From Clarkia xantiana subsp. parviflora (taxonomy: Eukaryota; Streptophyta; Magnoliopsida; Myrtales; Onagraceae): DNA of 64,000 bases. The position numbers were made by a program, and so were the translations under genes. The notes under the pieces are model-generated. The model did no database searches and had not been told where the DNA came from. It saw only the letters and a list, made by a program, of their open reading frames with translations. Of this stretch, positions 26,214 through 35,975 are shown in pieces. Position 1 is the stretch's first letter. Each line of letters starts with the position of its first letter. The stretch is taken from the NCBI GenBank assembly GCA_036873135.1, contig JAPTYO010000009.1, forward strand, positions 29,347,756 to 29,411,755, written 5' to 3'.

Positions 26214-27239
26214 ATGCCTTCTACTCGTTCAATGGCGGCTGGCAAGCAAAGAAGACAAGGACAATCTGGTGGTTCCCGTCATCCTGCTGGGACGACTCTG
26301 AATTCACCACCAGAGCATGCTGAGGACCAGAATCTCCCCGCGGAGGTCTCTCGGACAGGGAGGCATAATGAAGCTCCTGAAGATACTGCTGCTCAACACC
26401 AGGGGAATAGGGAGCAGGTGGCTCCTCCAGCTGCGGACCTGACGAGGGCTGTGGCGGAAGCCATGCCAATGTTTTTGGCAGCTGTGGAGGCCCTCTTAGA
26501 TCGGAGGGAGGCTGCAAGGAGGCAGGAGGAGATGCCTCCGCTAGAAGAGGAAGCACCCTCGCCACCGGAGACTCAGAATGTTCGCGAGGCTCAACCCCAA
26601 GGCCAGGGCAGGAGTGGGGATTCTGTTCAGCCAGAGAGATTCGTGGTTGATGGGCCAGGACTAGTGCAGCACATGACCATTCCCCTTAATGGTCCCATCA
26701 CCCCCGATCAGGTGGTGAAGATCGTGAACATCTGCATGGGAGAGCAGAAGCCGCTGGTGTCGGAGCTGAGGGATCGATCTACTCATCCCTTCATTCCTCG
26801 ACTCATTGATACCCTCGCCCCGCCAGGGCTGGGTATCCCCACGATAAAGGAGTATGACGGTGAGGGAGATCCGGTTCGTCATGTCGAGAAGCACCTCATG
26901 GCGTGTCTGGGCAGAGCCCCGAATGAAGATATTGTGTGTACGCTGTTCCCGAACACACTTGGCAAGAGAGCCCTAACCTGGTTCTTCAGTCTGCCCCCAG
27001 GCTGCATCACCTGCTGGGCTGATATGCACGACCGGTTCATTCAGCAGTACCAGGGTCGTAGACGTTTGCTGAAGAGTGTGAGGTTCCTGACCCAGGTGGT
27101 ACAGAGGCCCGACGAGTCGCTGGCACACTACTACCAGCGGTACACGGCCAGCGTGGCGGAGATTGATGAGGAGATCTCGGAGGGTGAAACCATCCCACCT
27201 TTATTCGGAACCTTACAGCCCCCTACGGTTCCGACTTGA
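26214..27239 (+). CDS. Gag of Gypsy B (N-terminal and capsid part)
   Basis: 341 codons starting MPSTRSMAAGKQRRQG, 36 bp after the LTR. The N-terminal third is Gln/Pro/Glu-rich. The capsid-like core carries NTLGKRALTWFFSLP and FIQQYQGRRRLLKSV, typical of the plant retrotransposon gag family. The frame is lost near 27200: Gag homology continues downstream in another frame and past a stop at 27302. Gag would assemble the cytoplasmic particle that packages the RNA. Confidence 0.88.
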   Translation: MPSTRSMAAGKQRRQGQSGGSRHPAGTTLNSPPEHAEDQNLPAEVSRTGRHNEAPEDTAAQHQGNREQVAPPAADLTRAVAEAMPMFLAAVEALLDRREAARRQEEMPPLEEEAPSPPETQNVREAQPQGQGRSGDSVQPERFVVDGPGLVQHMTIPLNGPITPDQVVKIVNICMGEQKPLVSELRDRSTHPFIPRLIDTLAPPGLGIPTIKEYDGEGDPVRHVEKHLMACLGRAPNEDIVCTLFPNTLGKRALTWFFSLPPGCITCWADMHDRFIQQYQGRRRLLKSVRFLTQVVQRPDESLAHYYQRYTASVAEIDEEISEGETIPPLFGTLQPPTVPT

Positions 27240-27514
27240 TGCACAGCGTGGCTGATAAGGCTGTGTGGAATATGGAGGCGTTGCAGAAGAGGGTGAAGCG
27301 GTAAATCGATGTCCAGGAATCGAAGATAGCCGCTGGAGAGCTGGAGCCCCCGAATTCGAATAAGGGAAAGCTGTCGGTCAAACCCTTAGACGAGCGTAAG
27401 TCGAAGGATGAAGCTGAAGGAAGTCGAGGTCGAGGTCGCTCTGATCGGAGGGATGATAGGCGTTCCTCAAAAAAGGACAGGCGGGAGGATCATGACATTC
27501 CTCTCAACAGCTCT

Positions 27515-29206
27515 ATGGCAGAGGTGCTGACGGTCATGGAGCGGCAGGGTATCTCTAGGTACCCCCTGAAGAAGGAAAGAGAGTTTTTGGGATCCCGCAC
27601 CGACCGCTTCTGTCGATTCCATCGCGCGAATGGCCACGACACCAACCATTGTCGGGAACTAAAGAAGGAGATCGAGAAGCTGATCCAGAAGGGGAAGCTT
27701 AAGGAGTTTGTCGGGGAGAAACGGTGCCGATCCCGTTCACGATCCCGATCACGGTCCCGTTCCCGATCCCGTGATCGGTCCCCAAAGAAGAAGAGATCCG
27801 ACCCGGAGTCTTCTGGTGCCCGTAAGGAGAAGCGGGGCACTATAAATGTGATTCATGGAGGATTTGCCGCAGGAGGTGATACCTCGTCCTCCCGGGAGGT
27901 TTACGCCTCCAGAATCCCGGCTGCTGTGGTGCTGGGCAAGAGGTCCCGATCCTGGACCCTGAAGGAAGAAATGGTGATCTTCTTTTCGTCGGAGGATCTC
28001 ATAGGCGTGGAAACTCCGCACGATGACGCTCTGGTCGTGACCTTGGATGTGAACGGGTACGAGATGAAACAGATTCTGATCGACGGAGGGAGCTCCTCCG
28101 ATATTCTGTTCATGGATGCACTAGAGGCCATGGGGAAAACGAAGAAGGACCTGAAGGAAGCGAACTTCCCGATGGTAGGATTCTCTGGCTCCACCTCCTA
28201 TCCGCTAGGGGTGATCACCCTACCAGTGGAGTTTGGTAGCGGATGGAAATCAGAGAGAAGGAACGTGGAGTTTGTAGTAGTTGATTCCGCGGGGACTTAC
28301 AACGCGGTCATCGTGAGAACTACCATCAACCCCCTGATGGCGGTTGCCTCGACTGTACACCAGAAGATGAAGTTCCCGACCAACCATGGAGTCGGAGAGG
28401 TCAATGGCGACCAGGTGGCTTCCCGAAAATGTTATGTCAACGCCACCCGAAGGAGGAGACGAGAGGCCATGACTGTCCTACAGACAGATACTGATCCCAG
28501 AGAGGAGTTTGGGCGTCCCGCCCCCGTGGAGGATCTAAAAGAGGTCGAGATTGATGGGCCTCAGAGAAAGGTGAAAATCGGGTCTGTTCTGACTGAGGAG
28601 ACAGCCCGAAAATTGATTGAGCTGCTGAAGGAGTTCAAGGAGCTGTTTGCCTGGTCCCCGAGTGACATGCCAGGAATCAGCCCTGACGTGATTGTACATG
28701 AGCTGAAGATTGATCCCGCGATCAAACCTATCACGCAGAAAAGGCGTCCGATGAGCACCGACAAGAGGATCGCGATCCAGCAGGAGGTGGGCAGGTTGCT
28801 CGATGCTGGGTTTATCAAAGAGCTCCGATTCCAGACTTGGGTTGCTAATCCAGTACTGGTAAAGAAGACCAATGGGAAGTGGCGTATGTGTGTTGACTTC
28901 CGCGACCTGAATAAAGCTTGCCCGAAGGACTGTTACCCGCTCCCAAGAATCGACCAGCTGGTGGATGCCACGTCGGGACATGAGCTGTTGAGCTTTATGG
29001 ATGCGTATTCGGGCTATAACCAGATTAAAATGGCTAAGGAAGATGCTCCTCACACAGCATTTTATGCAGACAGTGACATCTATCACTACGATGTCATGCC
29101 TTTTGGGTTGATTAACGCCGGGGCAACCTACCAGCGGATAGTGAACAAGCTGTTCGGAGATATGCTAGGGAGACCATGGAGGCTTACGTGGATGATATGC
29201 TGGTGA
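27515..29206 (+). CDS. Gypsy B Gag C terminus, protease and N-terminal reverse transcriptase (frame broken at its end)
   Basis: 563 codons. In order: the Gag zinc motif CX2HX4HX4C (about 27611-27652), a run of Arg-Ser dipeptides (about 27727-27780), protease with LIDGGSSSDILF (about 28076), and reverse transcriptase from about 28700 with CVDFRDLNKACPKDCYPLP and FMDAYSGYNQI. One base is missing in the G run near 29168 compared with Gypsy A. It throws the frame off just before YVDD, so the last dozen residues are not native. Confidence 0.9.
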   Translation: MAEVLTVMERQGISRYPLKKEREFLGSRTDRFCRFHRANGHDTNHCRELKKEIEKLIQKGKLKEFVGEKRCRSRSRSRSRSRSRSRDRSPKKKRSDPESSGARKEKRGTINVIHGGFAAGGDTSSSREVYASRIPAAVVLGKRSRSWTLKEEMVIFFSSEDLIGVETPHDDALVVTLDVNGYEMKQILIDGGSSSDILFMDALEAMGKTKKDLKEANFPMVGFSGSTSYPLGVITLPVEFGSGWKSERRNVEFVVVDSAGTYNAVIVRTTINPLMAVASTVHQKMKFPTNHGVGEVNGDQVASRKCYVNATRRRRREAMTVLQTDTDPREEFGRPAPVEDLKEVEIDGPQRKVKIGSVLTEETARKLIELLKEFKELFAWSPSDMPGISPDVIVHELKIDPAIKPITQKRRPMSTDKRIAIQQEVGRLLDAGFIKELRFQTWVANPVLVKKTNGKWRMCVDFRDLNKACPKDCYPLPRIDQLVDATSGHELLSFMDAYSGYNQIKMAKEDAPHTAFYADSDIYHYDVMPFGLINAGATYQRIVNKLFGDMLGRPWRLTWMICW

Positions 29207-29889
29207 AGTCCCGACAGGCTGAGGATCATGTTCACAACCTAGCCATGGCGTTTGAGCGGATGAGGCTTCATCAAGTTCATTTAAACCCGACAAAATGCGC
29301 TTTCGGAGTCCACTCAGGGAAATTTTTGGGCTTCATGGTGAGCCAAAGAGGAATTGAGGTGAACCCCGAGAAGCTGAGGGCGATCGAGGAGATGCAGTCT
29401 CCGATAAACCATCGGGAGGTGCAAGTGCTGAATGGCCGACTGGCTGCAATGAATCGCTTCCTGTCCAAGGCAAGTGACCGATCAATGCCATTTTTCGAAG
29501 TCCTGAGGGCCAACAAGAAGTTTGAGTGGACCGCCAAATGTGAAGAAGCGTTCCAGGCACTCAAGCAGCACCTCCGCACCCTCCCGTCGTTGGCAAAACC
29601 GGTTCCAGGCGAGCCGCTCTATCTTTATTTGGCTGTTTCTGAATTTGCCATTAGCTCTGTATTAGTGAAGGTTGTCGAGGATAATCAAGTCCCCGTCTAT
29701 TATGTAAGCAAGGCGTTTGCCAAGTCTGAATTGAATTATCCTGCCGTTGAGAAGTATCTCTTTGCGCTGATTATAACTGCTCGGAAGCTGAGGCCTTACT
29801 TCCATGCACACGAGATTACTGTGCTGACGAACCAACCTCTGAAGCATTTTTTGAACCGACCGGATGCGTCGGGGAGATTAGTGAAGTGA
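29176..29889 (+). CDS. Gypsy B reverse transcriptase C terminus and first RNase H
   Basis: Begins in the restored frame with AYVDDMLVKS, the catalytic YVDD box. Thumb and connection sequences follow, then the RNase H region around FEWTAKCEEAFQALK. A TGA at 29887-29889 interrupts it. Separated from the preceding segment only by the one-base deletion near 29168. Confidence 0.88.
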   Translation: MEAYVDDMLVKSRQAEDHVHNLAMAFERMRLHQVHLNPTKCAFGVHSGKFLGFMVSQRGIEVNPEKLRAIEEMQSPINHREVQVLNGRLAAMNRFLSKASDRSMPFFEVLRANKKFEWTAKCEEAFQALKQHLRTLPSLAKPVPGEPLYLYLAVSEFAISSVLVKVVEDNQVPVYYVSKAFAKSELNYPAVEKYLFALIITARKLRPYFHAHEITVLTNQPLKHFLNRPDASGRLVK

Positions 29890-29952
29890 GCAGTCGAGCT
29901 TAGTGAGTTTCGCATACACTTTGCTCCGAGAACGGCTATTAAGGGCCAGACA

Positions 29953-30963
29953 TTGGCGGATTTCATAGCAGAATCTACAGTCCCCGATCTGGAAGAAGCG
30001 GGCCCTGTAGAGGGGGCAACCATGGAGGTCTCGACAGAAGAACAACCAGAGAAGGCAGAGCAATCAGAACAGCCAAACGAGGAAAATACCTGGGAGATGT
30101 ACACGGATGGCTCCTCAAGTTCAGAAGGATCAGGAGCTGGCTTCGTGTTGACACCACCAGGCCAAGGTGAGCCGCTCCGATATGCCTTGGCTTTAACGTT
30201 TAAGGCCACGAACAACGAAGCAGAGTATGAGGCTCTTATCACGGGCCTGAAAATTACCAAAGGTACGGGAGTTGCTCACTTGAAAGTAAAGTGTGACGCG
30301 GCCCTGATCGTAAACCAGGTTCAAGGGCGATACGAAGCGAAGAGCCCGATAATGAAGAAGTACCTGCGCGAGGTACAAGCCTTGAAGGAGAGCTTTAAAA
30401 GCTTCGACATCGAGGCGATCCCGAGGGAGGAAAACGTGGAGGCAGACGCCTTGAGCAAATTTGCCCTGGGGGCACCCTTGGAGGAAAATCGGAAGGTGCA
30501 TTTCTTGGAGAAGGTAATCTTATCGACCACCGACCCGACACAGGTGTGTGCCATTGAAGCAAGATCGGAGGAGGAGCCCACTTGGATGACCCCGATAGTC
30601 GCGTACCTAACTACGGGGGCAGTACCCGATGATAAAGTAGTAGCTGACAGGATACGTCGGATCGCGGCTAATTACGTGATGCTGGACAATCAGCTATACA
30701 AGAAGGGCTGGTTCTCGACTCCGTACTTGAAGTGTGTGGCTGAGCCCAACACAAATCGAATCCTGAAGGAGGTACATGAAGGGGTCACGGCTTGTCATGA
30801 AGGGGCCCGATCCATTATGAGGAAAGTGCTGAACTTGGGCTATTATTGGCCTACGATGAGCAAGGAGGCGACGGCGTTGGTCCGATCCTGTGACGCGTGT
30901 CAGAGGTACGCCCCGAATGTTGTGGCTCTGGCTGCCAATCTGACGTCCATCAAGAGCGCTTGA
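29953..30963 (+). CDS. Gypsy B second (archaeal-type) RNase H and integrase N terminus
   Basis: 336 codons. It contains the additional RNase H of Tat elements: MYTDGSSSSEGSGAG near 30097, NNEAEYEAL near 30213 and EADALS near 30440. The integrase HHCC zinc finger follows (HEGVTACHEGARS ... CDAC, about 30775-30900). The frame ends in a TGA at 30961-30963. WGIDLVGP, holding the first catalytic Asp of integrase, is readable just beyond at about 30976-30999. Confidence 0.88.
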   Translation: MADFIAESTVPDLEEAGPVEGATMEVSTEEQPEKAEQSEQPNEENTWEMYTDGSSSSEGSGAGFVLTPPGQGEPLRYALALTFKATNNEAEYEALITGLKITKGTGVAHLKVKCDAALIVNQVQGRYEAKSPIMKKYLREVQALKESFKSFDIEAIPREENVEADALSKFALGAPLEENRKVHFLEKVILSTTDPTQVCAIEARSEEEPTWMTPIVAYLTTGAVPDDKVVADRIRRIAANYVMLDNQLYKKGWFSTPYLKCVAEPNTNRILKEVHEGVTACHEGARSIMRKVLNLGYYWPTMSKEATALVRSCDACQRYAPNVVALAANLTSIKSA

Positions 30964-31021
30964 CCCTTCGCACAGTGGGGCATCGACTTGGTGGGACCTC
31001 TTCCACAAGCACAAGGTCAAT

Positions 31022-31645
31022 GTGAATGAGTATTTGGAAGAGTTGAATATCGAGTATCGGACAGCTTCTGTACGCCATGCTCAGACTAATGGCCAGGTGG
31101 AATCAGCCAACAAAATCGTGATGGATGGCCTGAAGAAAAGGGTCTATGCCTTGAAGGGCAAATGGCTGAACGAGCTGGAAAACGTGCTTTGGGCCGTTAG
31201 AACGACGCCCAAACGAGCAACTGGGGAGACTCCGTTTGGCCTAGTTTATGGCACGGAGGCTGTTGCTCCCGTGGAGGTGGCCGTAGCATCACATCGGATG
31301 AGATATTACGAGCCTCTGACGAACGATGAAATGAGACTTCTGGACTTAGACTTACTCGAAGAGAAGAGGCGGGAAGCCGACAAAGTCCATGCTCGAATGC
31401 GTTTAGCGACGACCAGGTATTACAATCGGCGAGTTAAGTCCCGACAATTCTTCGTCGGGGAGCTGGTTTGGCGTCGCAACGAGTTTACCCTTTTGGATCG
31501 GATCGGCAAGATGTCACCAAAATGGGAAGGACCTTACAAGGTCGTGGGGATGCCAGCCCCGAATGCATACAAGTTGGAAGACCTCGATGGCAGAGTATTA
31601 AAGCATTCTTTTAGTGCCGAACACTTGAAGAAACACTATGCTTGA
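31022..31645 (+). CDS. Gypsy B integrase C-terminal part
   Basis: 207 codons. It starts just before the third catalytic residue (NGQVESANK) and continues through TPKRATGETPF and the C-terminal GELVWRRN region to the stop at 31643-31645. About 75-80 codons expected between WGIDLVGP and this point, including the second catalytic Asp (TDNG box), are missing. Confidence 0.88.
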   Translation: MNEYLEELNIEYRTASVRHAQTNGQVESANKIVMDGLKKRVYALKGKWLNELENVLWAVRTTPKRATGETPFGLVYGTEAVAPVEVAVASHRMRYYEPLTNDEMRLLDLDLLEEKRREADKVHARMRLATTRYYNRRVKSRQFFVGELVWRRNEFTLLDRIGKMSPKWEGPYKVVGMPAPNAYKLEDLDGRVLKHSFSAEHLKKHYA

Positions 31646-32735
31646 TGAAAAGTCGCCTTAAGTGGTGCCCGATGAAAAGTCGCCTTAAGTGGTGCCCGAT
31701 GAAAAGTCGCCTTAAGTGGTGCCCGATGAAAAGTCGCCTTAAGTGGTGCCCGATGAAAAGTCGCCTTAAGTGGTGCCCGATGTAAAATCGCCTTAAGTGG
31801 TGTATGTTATTTATCGTTTGATTCGATGTAAATGAATTATTTTGCCATCAATAAATAAAGAGGTTTCTTCCAAACAGAGCTATTCTTAGATTTATTCTAA
31901 GCGTTATAAAGTCGCCTTGAGTAGTGCGTGAAAAAAGTCTCCTTAAGTGGTGCACGAAAAAAGTCGCCTTCAGTGGTGCACGAGAAAAGTCGCCTTGAGT
32001 GGTGCACGAGAAAAGTCGCCTTAAGTGGTGCATGGGAAAAGTCGCCTTAAGTGGCGCAAGTTGAAAAGTCATCTTAAGTGATGCATGAGATTAAATCGCC
32101 TTAAGTGGTGCACGATGTAAAGTCGCCTTCAGTGGTGCACGATATTAAGTCGCCTTAAGTGGCGCAAGTTGAAAAGTCGCCTTAAGTGATGCGCGATGTA
32201 AAGTCGCCTTCAGTGGTGCACGATATTAAGTCGCCTTAGGTGGCGCAAGTTGAAAAGTCGCCTTAAGTGGTGCGCGATGTAAAGTCGCCTTCAGTGGTGC
32301 ACGATATTAAGTCGCCTTAGGTGGCGCAAGTTGAAAAGTCGCCTTAAGTGGTGCGCGATGTAAAGTCGCCTTCAGTGGTGCACGATATTAAGTCGCCTTA
32401 GGTGGCGCAAATTGAAAAGTCGCCTTAAGTGGTGCGCGATGTAAAGTCGCCTTCAGTGGTGCACGATATTAAGTCGCCTTAGGTGGCGCAAGTTGAAAAG
32501 TCGCCTTAAGTAATGCACGAGATAGAGTCATCTTGAGTGATGCACGAGATAAGTCATCTTAGGTGAATTAAGTCGTCTTAAGTGATGCACAAGATTAAGC
32601 CGTCTTAAGTGAGGCATGATCCTTGGATTTACTCTAAGTCTTGGAAAGTCGCCTTAAGTGGTGCATGATATTAAGTCGCCTTAAGTGGTGCAAGTTAGTA
32701 AATCGTCTTAAATGATGTATGAGAATATCTTAAGT
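31643..32735 (+). repeat. 27-bp tandem array with 81-bp higher-order repeat
   Basis: About 38 diverged copies of a 27-bp unit with core AAGTCGCCTTAAGTGGTGC, starting at the pol stop codon. A unique spacer interrupts it at about 31803-31910. From 32113 three unit variants recur in fixed order with period exactly 81 bp: starts at 32113, 32194, 32275, 32356 and 32437. Confidence 0.95.
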
Positions 32736-32889
32736 GTCGAGGTCTCGACTTAAGAAAAGTATAGTAAAGCCACTGGGAGAAGTGCAATGAAAAAATCAGA
32801 ACTAAGAAAGTCTGATATTAATGGGGCTCGAAGGCCCGACGATTACAAGAGGAGGAGAATACAAGGATTCTAGCGATAAGCAGTTAGGC

Positions 32890-33325
32890 CTAACCCTTGT
32901 GGGCGGCATCAACGGGAACAGGGTTCACAAAGTCTGTGGCAAAAGGCCCCACAGGGTCAGCCGCTGAAGGATTGACTATCGGGGTCATGGGATCGAGGAG
33001 TTTTCGATGAAGAAGTAGCTCCTCTTCACTCTGAACTTGTGGTATGCATTTCCTGCATTGAGCATCGGCCTCTCCGGTGGAGATGATACATCCTTCCCGG
33101 AGAGCTGCATCATAAGCAGTGCTGAAAATTTCGTTCAGATTATAGTCGAAGTTGAAGGGCTTCCTTCCCTCGGAACCAGATTCACTATCTGAAATCAGCC
33201 ATGAAAAGGGACGTTAGGTTTTTCCGGGAAAAACACAAACAAACTAAGCAAAGATGAAGGCGAACAATAGAGAAGAAATCCTTACTTGACATGATAATTG
33301 GAGGCTGGAAGAATGAACTTGACAT
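32890..33325 (-). CDS. Spliced antisense gene inside Gypsy B (112 codons, function unknown)
   Basis: Opposite to gag-pol, between the tandem array and the 3' LTR. Exon 1 is 33325-33286, starting MSSSFFQPPIIMS. A 97-bp intron (33285-33189) begins GTAAGG and ends TTTCAG. Exon 2 is 33188-32890 and ends in TAG. The joined frame has no stop; the protein is acidic at its N terminus (SESGSEG), rich in Glu and Leu, and has a CRKC motif near the middle. A TATAAAA box at 33431-33425 is 100 bp upstream of the ATG. Antisense extra genes are known in this part of Tat elements, such as Grande; I do not recognise a domain here. The splice model is an inference. Confidence 0.7.
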
Positions 33326-33424
33326 TGCCGGAAAGATGACCGGAGAAACACTAAGGTCTCAAGAGTGGCAGAGAGCTTTTGAAAATTCGTAGATGGTAAA
33401 AAGAAACTATACCCTGGGTGAGGG

Positions 33425-33431
33425 TTTTATA
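33425..33431 (-). promoter_or_regulatory. TATA box of the antisense gene in Gypsy B
   Basis: TATAAAA on the minus strand in the context GCCTATAAAACCC. It lies about 100 bp upstream of the antisense ATG, leaving a 5' UTR of about 70 nt. Confidence 0.65.
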
Positions 33432-33800
33432 GGCGAAGAAGACAGTCGAAGGGGCGCTTTAATCTGAACCGTCGAAGTAGAAGCGTTCTGATCTGGACCG
33501 TTGAGACGAAACGTGCGGAATGGCAGTGGGTGCAATGATGAAATAGCCTGAAAAGCACTTTTCAGAAAAAGCAGATACAGAGAATCAGGCACGGGTACTG
33601 AGGACGTCACTTCATTATCCACTGCATTAAATGGCTGGGGAACCGAGGAGTCCTCTCGGATTTGGCAGTTATTCACAGGGTATTGAGAAAACGTAAACAA
33701 GAAGACTCACACTGGGTGACTATGACAAGAGAAAGATCCCCGACTTCGATGTCGGGAGATCGGGAGTTGAAAGACACGACGAACTATAAGTCCCTCATGT

Positions 33801-33812
33801 CTTGGGGGCAAA
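33801..33812 (+). other. Polypurine tract of Gypsy B
   Basis: CTTGGGGGCAAA directly upstream of the 3' LTR, the position and composition of a plus-strand primer. Confidence 0.75.
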
Positions 33813-34526
33813 TGATGGGCTCTGCTATGGCCGTTAGGCCCCTTAACCGCGAAGAAACGGCGAACAGGCCCACTGGGCCCCAAATGAAGGTCAAGATGAC
33901 CCAAGCGAAGGGTCCCGATGTAGGGAGTCCCGATGATGAAAGGTCCCGACAGAGTCGGTCCCGATAGGTGAGCTGGAAGCTCCCGATGAGAAGCCTTTAA
34001 GTAGGCCCCGAAGACGAATCCCTGAGAACGATTGGCCCTGTCACGATGACGAGGGGCCCCGAGCGGTGACATAACGAGATAACTTTGGAGTACCCGATGT
34101 TAAGTCGGGACTTGTTATCAGAGGTTAAGGCCAAGATACGCGGGGCGTGGCCGAGATACGCGGAACGTGGTTGAGATACGCGGAGCGTGGCCGAGATACG
34201 CGGGGCGTGGCCGAGATAAGTGAGATCATGGCCTAGATAGGCGGGATCGTACCCGAGATACGCGGAATACGGGCTAACCATCCCCAACGATTCACCAGGT
34301 AACTGAGGTACCTCTCCGCCTATAAAAGGGCAGAGGCTACCTCAGAATTACGTTGTGTTATACACTTTGAGATTACTGCTTGCCAGTCCATACGAGATAC
34401 TCATTTAAGCATCGGAGAGGGATTCTGTGTTACCGCCCGGTCTATCCCCTATTTGCAGGACCACGTGGAGCGAAGGAGCTAGGATCGCCGTCAAAGACCG
34501 TACCGGAGCTCCACCGTGATCCAACA
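33813..34526 (+). repeat. 3' LTR of Gypsy B
   Basis: 714 bp. It has one extra GAGATACGCGG-type unit (about 20 bp) and a 4-bp deletion relative to the 5' LTR, plus about ten substitutions. TATAAAAG lies at 34321-34328. CCGGC follows at 34527-34531. Confidence 0.96.
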
Positions 34527-34531
34527 CCGGC

Positions 34532-35975
34532 TAGACAACATTCACACGTAGACAATTCCACATGTTGAACGCATGGCAGCAAATTTTGATTTGCAAGCCG
34601 TTGCATCCTTTGTTGGCCGATATGACCTAGTCTAGCATGCCATACATCCATATCGCTATCAAGACCGCGAGAGGAAGTAATCAATGAAGAACTCGAAGTT
34701 TCGTAAACATCCAAGTCTAATAGAATAAAACCACCAGAAATAAAACCTTGTCCATACAAAGTTGACCCCTTGGTCAAAGTAAAAACATTGTCATGAAATC
34801 ATAAACGAAAACCTAACAACATCAAAGCAGAAACTGAAACAACGTTCCGTCGGATTTGAGGAGCGTAAAGGACGTCGTGTAACAAAAGGGTTCGACCGTC
34901 TTGCATGACTAACTTGCATGTCCCGATCCCTAACACAGCCACTCGCGTGTTGTTTCCGACGTATATCCATTTTGCTCCACGAGGAAGCCGACGGAAGTCG
35001 ACATATGCATTCCGGTCCCGAGCTATATGGTCGGTCACCCCTGAGTCAACGATCCACAAAGGATTAGATTCAGATAGAAAAACCGAACTTGAGACATTAA
35101 GTTCACTAGTTTTAGCGTCAAGACAAACCTGGCACTTGGGTTCAGTGCATTCTTTCAAAAAATGACCTCGCTGGCCACAATTGAAGCACTTAACCTTTGC
35201 AATAGCTCGCACACGGAATTTCTTTTTCTGCTTGGGCTTACTCTCAGCCTTAGGTTTCTTGCTTGGACCAGCCTGCTCATGGACTTTCTCTACCCTCTTC
35301 CTCTTGAACCCACCTTTGGATTTAGAAGATGATGACATATGCAACTCCGAAAAAGACTTAGTTGCTTGGAGGCGGTCCTCCTCTAACTCAAGATGCCTCC
35401 GAACATCTTCCAGAGTGCGAATCTGAGTATTATGGGTTATGGTAGTCTTCATCAGGTCCCAAGAGCTTGGAAGTGAACGAATCACTGCCTGGACTTGTTG
35501 CTCATCAGTTAACATATGACCAGCATCACTTAACTCAGAAATCATATTACCCATTTGGCGGATATGCGTCCTCATTGAGTGCTCGGGACGCTTCTTGTAA
35601 GAATCAAACCTAACGGTCAAAGACCGTACCCTTGCAGTCGAGTAGGTACCAAACCTATCCCGCAAGGCGATCCAGAGGTCCCTAGCCCTCTTATGGTTCT
35701 TGAATTCCTTCAGAATATCATCCTCCAAAGCACTCAGCAAAGTGATGCGAGCTAGGTTATCTGCGCTTTTTCCAGTTATTGTAGGCTGCAAGCTCACTCC
35801 GATGATGAGCCGTATTCCCACCTTCGGGTTCATTCATGACATTGTTTATGGCCACCAGAGTTTCTTGGAATTCGAGCACATACTGGATCTTTATACTCCA
35901 GACGTCATAATTATCGTCATTCAACTTCATACCCTTGTTCAGCTCAGCGATAACATTGTTGCTTGAAGTTGCCAT
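34532..35975 (-). pseudogene. Copia gag, protease and integrase zinc finger
   Basis: Gag starts at 35975 (MATSSNNVIAELNKG). A one-base shift near 35765 breaks the frame; it reopens at 35833-34799. The zinc knuckle CFNCGQRGHFLKEC (CX2CX4HX4C) lies near 35190. The protease active site reads WIVDSGVTDHI near 35055, with DSGV in place of the usual DSGA/DSGC. The integrase HHCC finger (WHARLGH ... CECC) ends just before Gypsy B at 34531. Confidence 0.88.

Larger units (their letters stand above)
25481..34526 (+). mobile_element. Gypsy B: full-length Tat-lineage Ty3/Gypsy element nested in Copia
   Basis: 9,046 bp with both LTRs, primer-binding site, gag, protease, reverse transcriptase, two RNase H domains, partial integrase, tandem array, antisense gene and polypurine tract, flanked by the CCGGC duplication. 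A second, archaeal-type RNase H before integrase is typical of the Tat lineage. The LTRs differ by about ten substitutions plus one 20-bp repeat unit by hand count, so it inserted recently. The broken reading frame and integrase deletion make it non-autonomous now. Confidence 0.97.

Noticed and set aside
31643..32735. CRISPR-like array
   Set aside because: Units are contiguous and diverged, without unique spacers of constant length, and the context is a plant retrotransposon.
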